Shown piece by piece: positions 6,457 to 8,718 of a stretch of DNA of 8,718 nucleotides (position 1 is its first letter; every line of letters begins with the position of its first letter). The notes beneath the pieces were generated by a model. It searched no databases, was not told where the DNA came from, and saw only the letters and a list, made by a program, of their open reading frames with translations. Source of the DNA: Campylobacterota bacterium (GTDB taxonomy: Bacteria > Campylobacterota > Campylobacteria > Campylobacterales > Sulfurospirillaceae). The stretch covers positions 1-8,718 of the forward strand of contig RZYK01000078.1 in the NCBI GenBank assembly GCA_009930355.1, read 5' to 3'. Position numbers and translations under genes: made by a program.

Positions 6457-8047
6457 TGGTACACTCAATCTCAAACACTCCTATCGTTATCAGAATTTTG
6501 ATCATTATTTGATTGATAAAACAGCATGGATAAACCATAGAGAGGAAATATTAGCACTCAATGATATGCAACATTTGAAAGAGATGGAACTATTTTTGGA
6601 GCCTATCCGACATAAACTCCATCAATCGTATACCACGACAAACGAACGTATTCGTAAAGAGCTTAACACCGATTTCACATCAACCGCTGATTCATTTTAT
6701 TTGAAAACACCGTGCGTTGTAAAAGAAGATGAGGATGATACAATTGGCACGTATCTGCCTCATGAGAGTTGCCTTTCCATCATTGATATCCTTGGATCGA
6801 TCAACCATATTACTGGTTTTTCTGAACATCTCAATCATTTTAATCCGGCTGTTAAAAATAAAGTAGATAGCCATTTACTCTTTGCGGCAATCTTGGGATA
6901 TGGTTGCAATATTGATGTCTCAAAAATGGGTAAAATTTCCAAAGGCATTAATCAAAACCAGCTTGATACTGCCAAAATATGGTACTTTACTGAGGAAAAT
7001 ACCATAGAAGCAAATAACCGTATTATAGAATTCATGAACAATCTGCACATTATCAAACTACTCAAGCACGATCAAGAGATTAATCATACCGCCAGTGACG
7101 GTCAGAAGTTCAATATGAAAAGCTCGATAGACTCTATGAATGCGGGGTACTCCTTCAAATATTTCGGCACCGCTAAAGGGGTCAGCGTATATACCTTTAT
7201 TGATGAAAGTCATCGTCTATTTTACTCCACCGTCATCAATGCAACGGAAAGGGAGAGTGGCTATGTAATCGATGGACTCATGCATAACGATGTCGTTAAA
7301 AGCGATATCCACTCAACGGATACCTATGGGTTTAGCGAAGTCATTTTTGGATTGACCCATTTGCTCAGTTTTTCTTTTGCTCCAAGGATTAAAAATTTTA
7401 AGCATCAACAACTATACAGCTTCAGCAGCGTAAAAGAGTGTCAGCAATTAGGCTACACACTACTGCCGAAACATAAAATAAACGTTGAACTGATTCAGGA
7501 ACACTGGGATGATATCCTCCGGTTTATCGCCACCATCAAAACGAAAAAAACGACGGCATCTCAGCTATTGAGACGGCTAACCTCATATTCACGCCAACAC
7601 CGTCTCTATGCTGCGCTTAAGGAGTTTGGAAAAATAATAAAAACAGACTTCTTGTTAACCTACATCGATGATGTCGAGCTTCGACAAAGGATCGAAAAGC
7701 AACTCAATAAGGTAGAAAATTCCAACAAATTCTCCAAAGCGGTATTTTTCGGTAACAACTCCGAGTTTCAAGTCGCTACCGCAGAAGAACAAAACATTGC
7801 CAACAACTGCAAACGTCTTATCCAAAACGCCGTCATTCTCTGGAATTATTTGTATATGAGCCAAAAAATAAAAGACTCCAAAAATGCAGAAGATCGAGAA
7901 CGGATCATCAAAGCAATACAAAACGGTTCTATCGTTCACTGGAGCCATATCAATTTTTATGGAGAGTATGACTTTACACGTCTTGATAAGCGTCACGAGG
8001 AATATTTCAATGTTGATGCGCTCAAGAACCTTGACATTTCACGCTGA
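6457..8047 (+). pseudogene. C-terminal fragment of a second, diverged Tn3-family transposase
   Basis: About 529 codons beginning exactly at the outer edge of the right repeat. The first residues (LNLKHSYRYQNFDHYLI) align with about residue 474 of the intact transposase in this window, so roughly the N-terminal 475 residues with the repeat-binding domains are missing. The catalytic domain is complete and in frame: D codon at 7097-7099 (TASDGQKF), the second D in STDTYGFSEVIF and E in LNKVENSNKF, with DDE spacing nearly the same as in the intact copy. It is clearly diverged from that copy, so it comes from a different Tn3-family element. The frame continues backwards through the repeat into the recombinase region, so a fusion product from a TTG is conceivable but probably meaningless. 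No terminal repeat of its own was found downstream. Confidence 0.9.
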
Positions 8048-8059
8048 ACGATTTAAACT
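8031..8059 (+). promoter_or_regulatory. Candidate promoter for the small acidic protein gene
   Basis: A perfect -35 TTGACA (8031-8036) and, after 17 bp, a -10-like TAAACT (8054-8059, 4 of 6 matches) lie at the end of the transposase fragment, 33 nt before the next ATG. The -35 falls within transposase codons, so chance occurrence is possible. Confidence 0.4.
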
Positions 8060-8092
8060 ATACGCAATAAAAATCAAGCTGGGGAAAGTACA

Positions 8093-8356
8093 ATGGAAAA
8101 CTTTCGTGACAACAATTACGGATATCCTCTTCCCTCGGCAGTCATTGAACTGATTGAAGAGTTCGAAGAAGATGAAGACGAAGAAAAAATGGAATGTCTA
8201 GGTAAGATCCTCGATCAATGTGACCATACTGACCTTCGCATTCTTGGTGATTATGAGAAGCTTTCACACATTGTTGAAGACTACTTCGAAATGCTTTATG
8301 AGCCAGATATTCTCTTAACGAAATTGGTCGATTACGCTCGTTGGGGAAGATTCTAA
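8093..8356 (+). CDS. Small, strongly acidic hypothetical protein
   Basis: An 87-aa protein that I do not recognise. It is very acidic, with about 24 Asp/Glu against 8 Lys/Arg, concentrated in an EEFEEDEDEE stretch near residues 22-31. It is predicted to be mostly helical, with no membrane segment or signal peptide. The C-terminus (LLTKLVDYARWGRF) is more hydrophobic and basic. A GGGGAAAG 4-11 nt before ATG 8093 is a modest ribosome binding site, and a promoter-like sequence lies just upstream. It sits between a dead transposase fragment and a RelE-type toxin gene, in the same direction. It could be passenger DNA of the older Tn3-family element or host sequence. An acidic partner protein or DNA-mimic role is possible but unsupported. 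Confidence 0.65.
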   Translation: MENFRDNNYGYPLPSAVIELIEEFEEDEDEEKMECLGKILDQCDHTDLRILGDYEKLSHIVEDYFEMLYEPDILLTKLVDYARWGRF

Positions 8357-8396
8357 AGGTTGTTTTGTTGCCATAATTGCTTTAAAAACTACGCCA

Positions 8397-8425
8397 TTGA
8401 CTTATAGATAAACATTGAGTACAAT
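8397..8425 (+). promoter_or_regulatory. Near-consensus sigma-70 promoter directly before the RelE-type toxin gene
   Basis: TTGACT (8397-8402), a 17-bp spacer and TACAAT (8420-8425), each one mismatch from consensus. The expected transcription start, about 7 nt after the -10, falls at or beside the toxin ATG at 8432, implying a leaderless transcript. Confidence 0.65.
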
Positions 8426-8431
8426 TATCCT

Positions 8432-8718
8432 ATGGAAATAGCTGAAACCACCATATTTACTCGTGAAATCACCCGTATTCTTCCCGATGAAGAATATCAA
8501 GAGCTTCAAGCTTTTTTAGTGGAACACCCTAAAAGCGGAGTGGTGATCAAAGGATCAGGCGGATTGCGGAAAATCCGCTGGGCAATCAAAAACAGTGGAA
8601 AAAGTGGTGGCATTCGAAATATATACTATTATCATGAGGAAAACAGTCTTATTCTTATGATCTATGTGTATGAAAAAAGTAAAACATCCGATTTAACGCC
8701 AAAGCAAATCGAGATGCT
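8432..8718 (+). CDS. RelE/HigB-type toxin (partial, runs off the window end)
   Basis: The first 95 residues of a RelE-superfamily toxin. The pattern fits the HigB2/RelE-like group: TTIFTREITRILPDEEYQEL at the start, the signature KGSGGLRKIRWAIKNSGKSG, the strand pair IRNIYYYH and ILMIYVYEKSK, and TPKQIE near the C-terminus. These toxins act on ribosome-bound mRNA and are neutralised by a helix-turn-helix antitoxin usually encoded just downstream, here outside the window. The family is about 100-110 aa long, so little is missing. ATG 8432 is the only credible start: the frame is closed by TAG at 8405-8407 and the N-terminus fits the family. There is no Shine-Dalgarno, and the promoter places the mRNA start at the ATG itself. 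Confidence 0.85.
   Translation, partial: MEIAETTIFTREITRILPDEEYQELQAFLVEHPKSGVVIKGSGGLRKIRWAIKNSGKSGGIRNIYYYHEENSLILMIYVYEKSKTSDLTPKQIEM

Noticed and set aside
7655..8153. Minus-strand frame and plus-strand frame over the end of the transposase fragment
   Set aside because: Both overlap the conserved transposase C-terminus or the acidic protein in other frames and show no ribosome binding site or family signature.
1..8718. CRISPR array, tRNA or other structured RNA gene
   Set aside because: No regularly spaced direct repeats, no tRNA-like cloverleaf or CCA end, and no riboswitch-like conserved segment was seen; non-coding gaps are short apart from the res region.

Overview
The window looks like an accessory region of a Campylobacterota (epsilonproteobacterial) chromosome or plasmid. 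It is AT-rich, with AAGGA-type ribosome binding sites and two-component regulators of the style common in Sulfurospirillum/Arcobacter-like bacteria. That assignment is an inference from overall character; no rRNA or taxonomic marker is present.

Left flank (1-2042): a short stand-alone winged-helix regulator (94-498, +) faces a two-component pair on the minus strand. The pair is a REC plus winged-helix response regulator (1221-532) and, overlapping it by 8 nt, a HisKA_2-type membrane sensor kinase. The kinase is cut off at its N-terminal membrane region exactly where a transposon begins.

Centre (2043-6456): a complete 4414-bp Tn3-family unit transposon, bounded by 38-bp inverted repeats that match at 36 of 38 positions. 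It carries a full 988-aa Tn21-like transposase (minus strand) and a 231-bp divergent control region rich in dyads (probable res site and promoters). On the plus strand, a compact operon holds an antitoxin, a MazF/PemK toxin and a serine recombinase. The only non-transposition cargo is the toxin-antitoxin pair, placed between res and the recombinase. The recombinase resembles Hin/Gin/Pin invertases more than the Tn21 or Tn3 resolvases.

Right flank (6457-8718): the sequence next to the right repeat is the C-terminal part (about 529 codons, DDE residues intact) of a second, diverged Tn3-family transposase whose N-terminal part is missing. It is followed by a small, very acidic hypothetical protein and by the start of a RelE/HigB-type toxin gene that runs off the window. 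That toxin gene has a near-consensus promoter whose predicted start coincides with its ATG.

The two 5-bp flanks of the central transposon do not match (AGATA and TGGTA) and lie in different broken genes, so this is not a simple insertion. A deletion, or recombination between transposon copies, has joined two unrelated loci. I see no clearly new biological system. The points most worth checking are the toxin-antitoxin/invertase-like recombinase module inside the transposon, the rearranged junctions and the apparently leaderless toxin gene.
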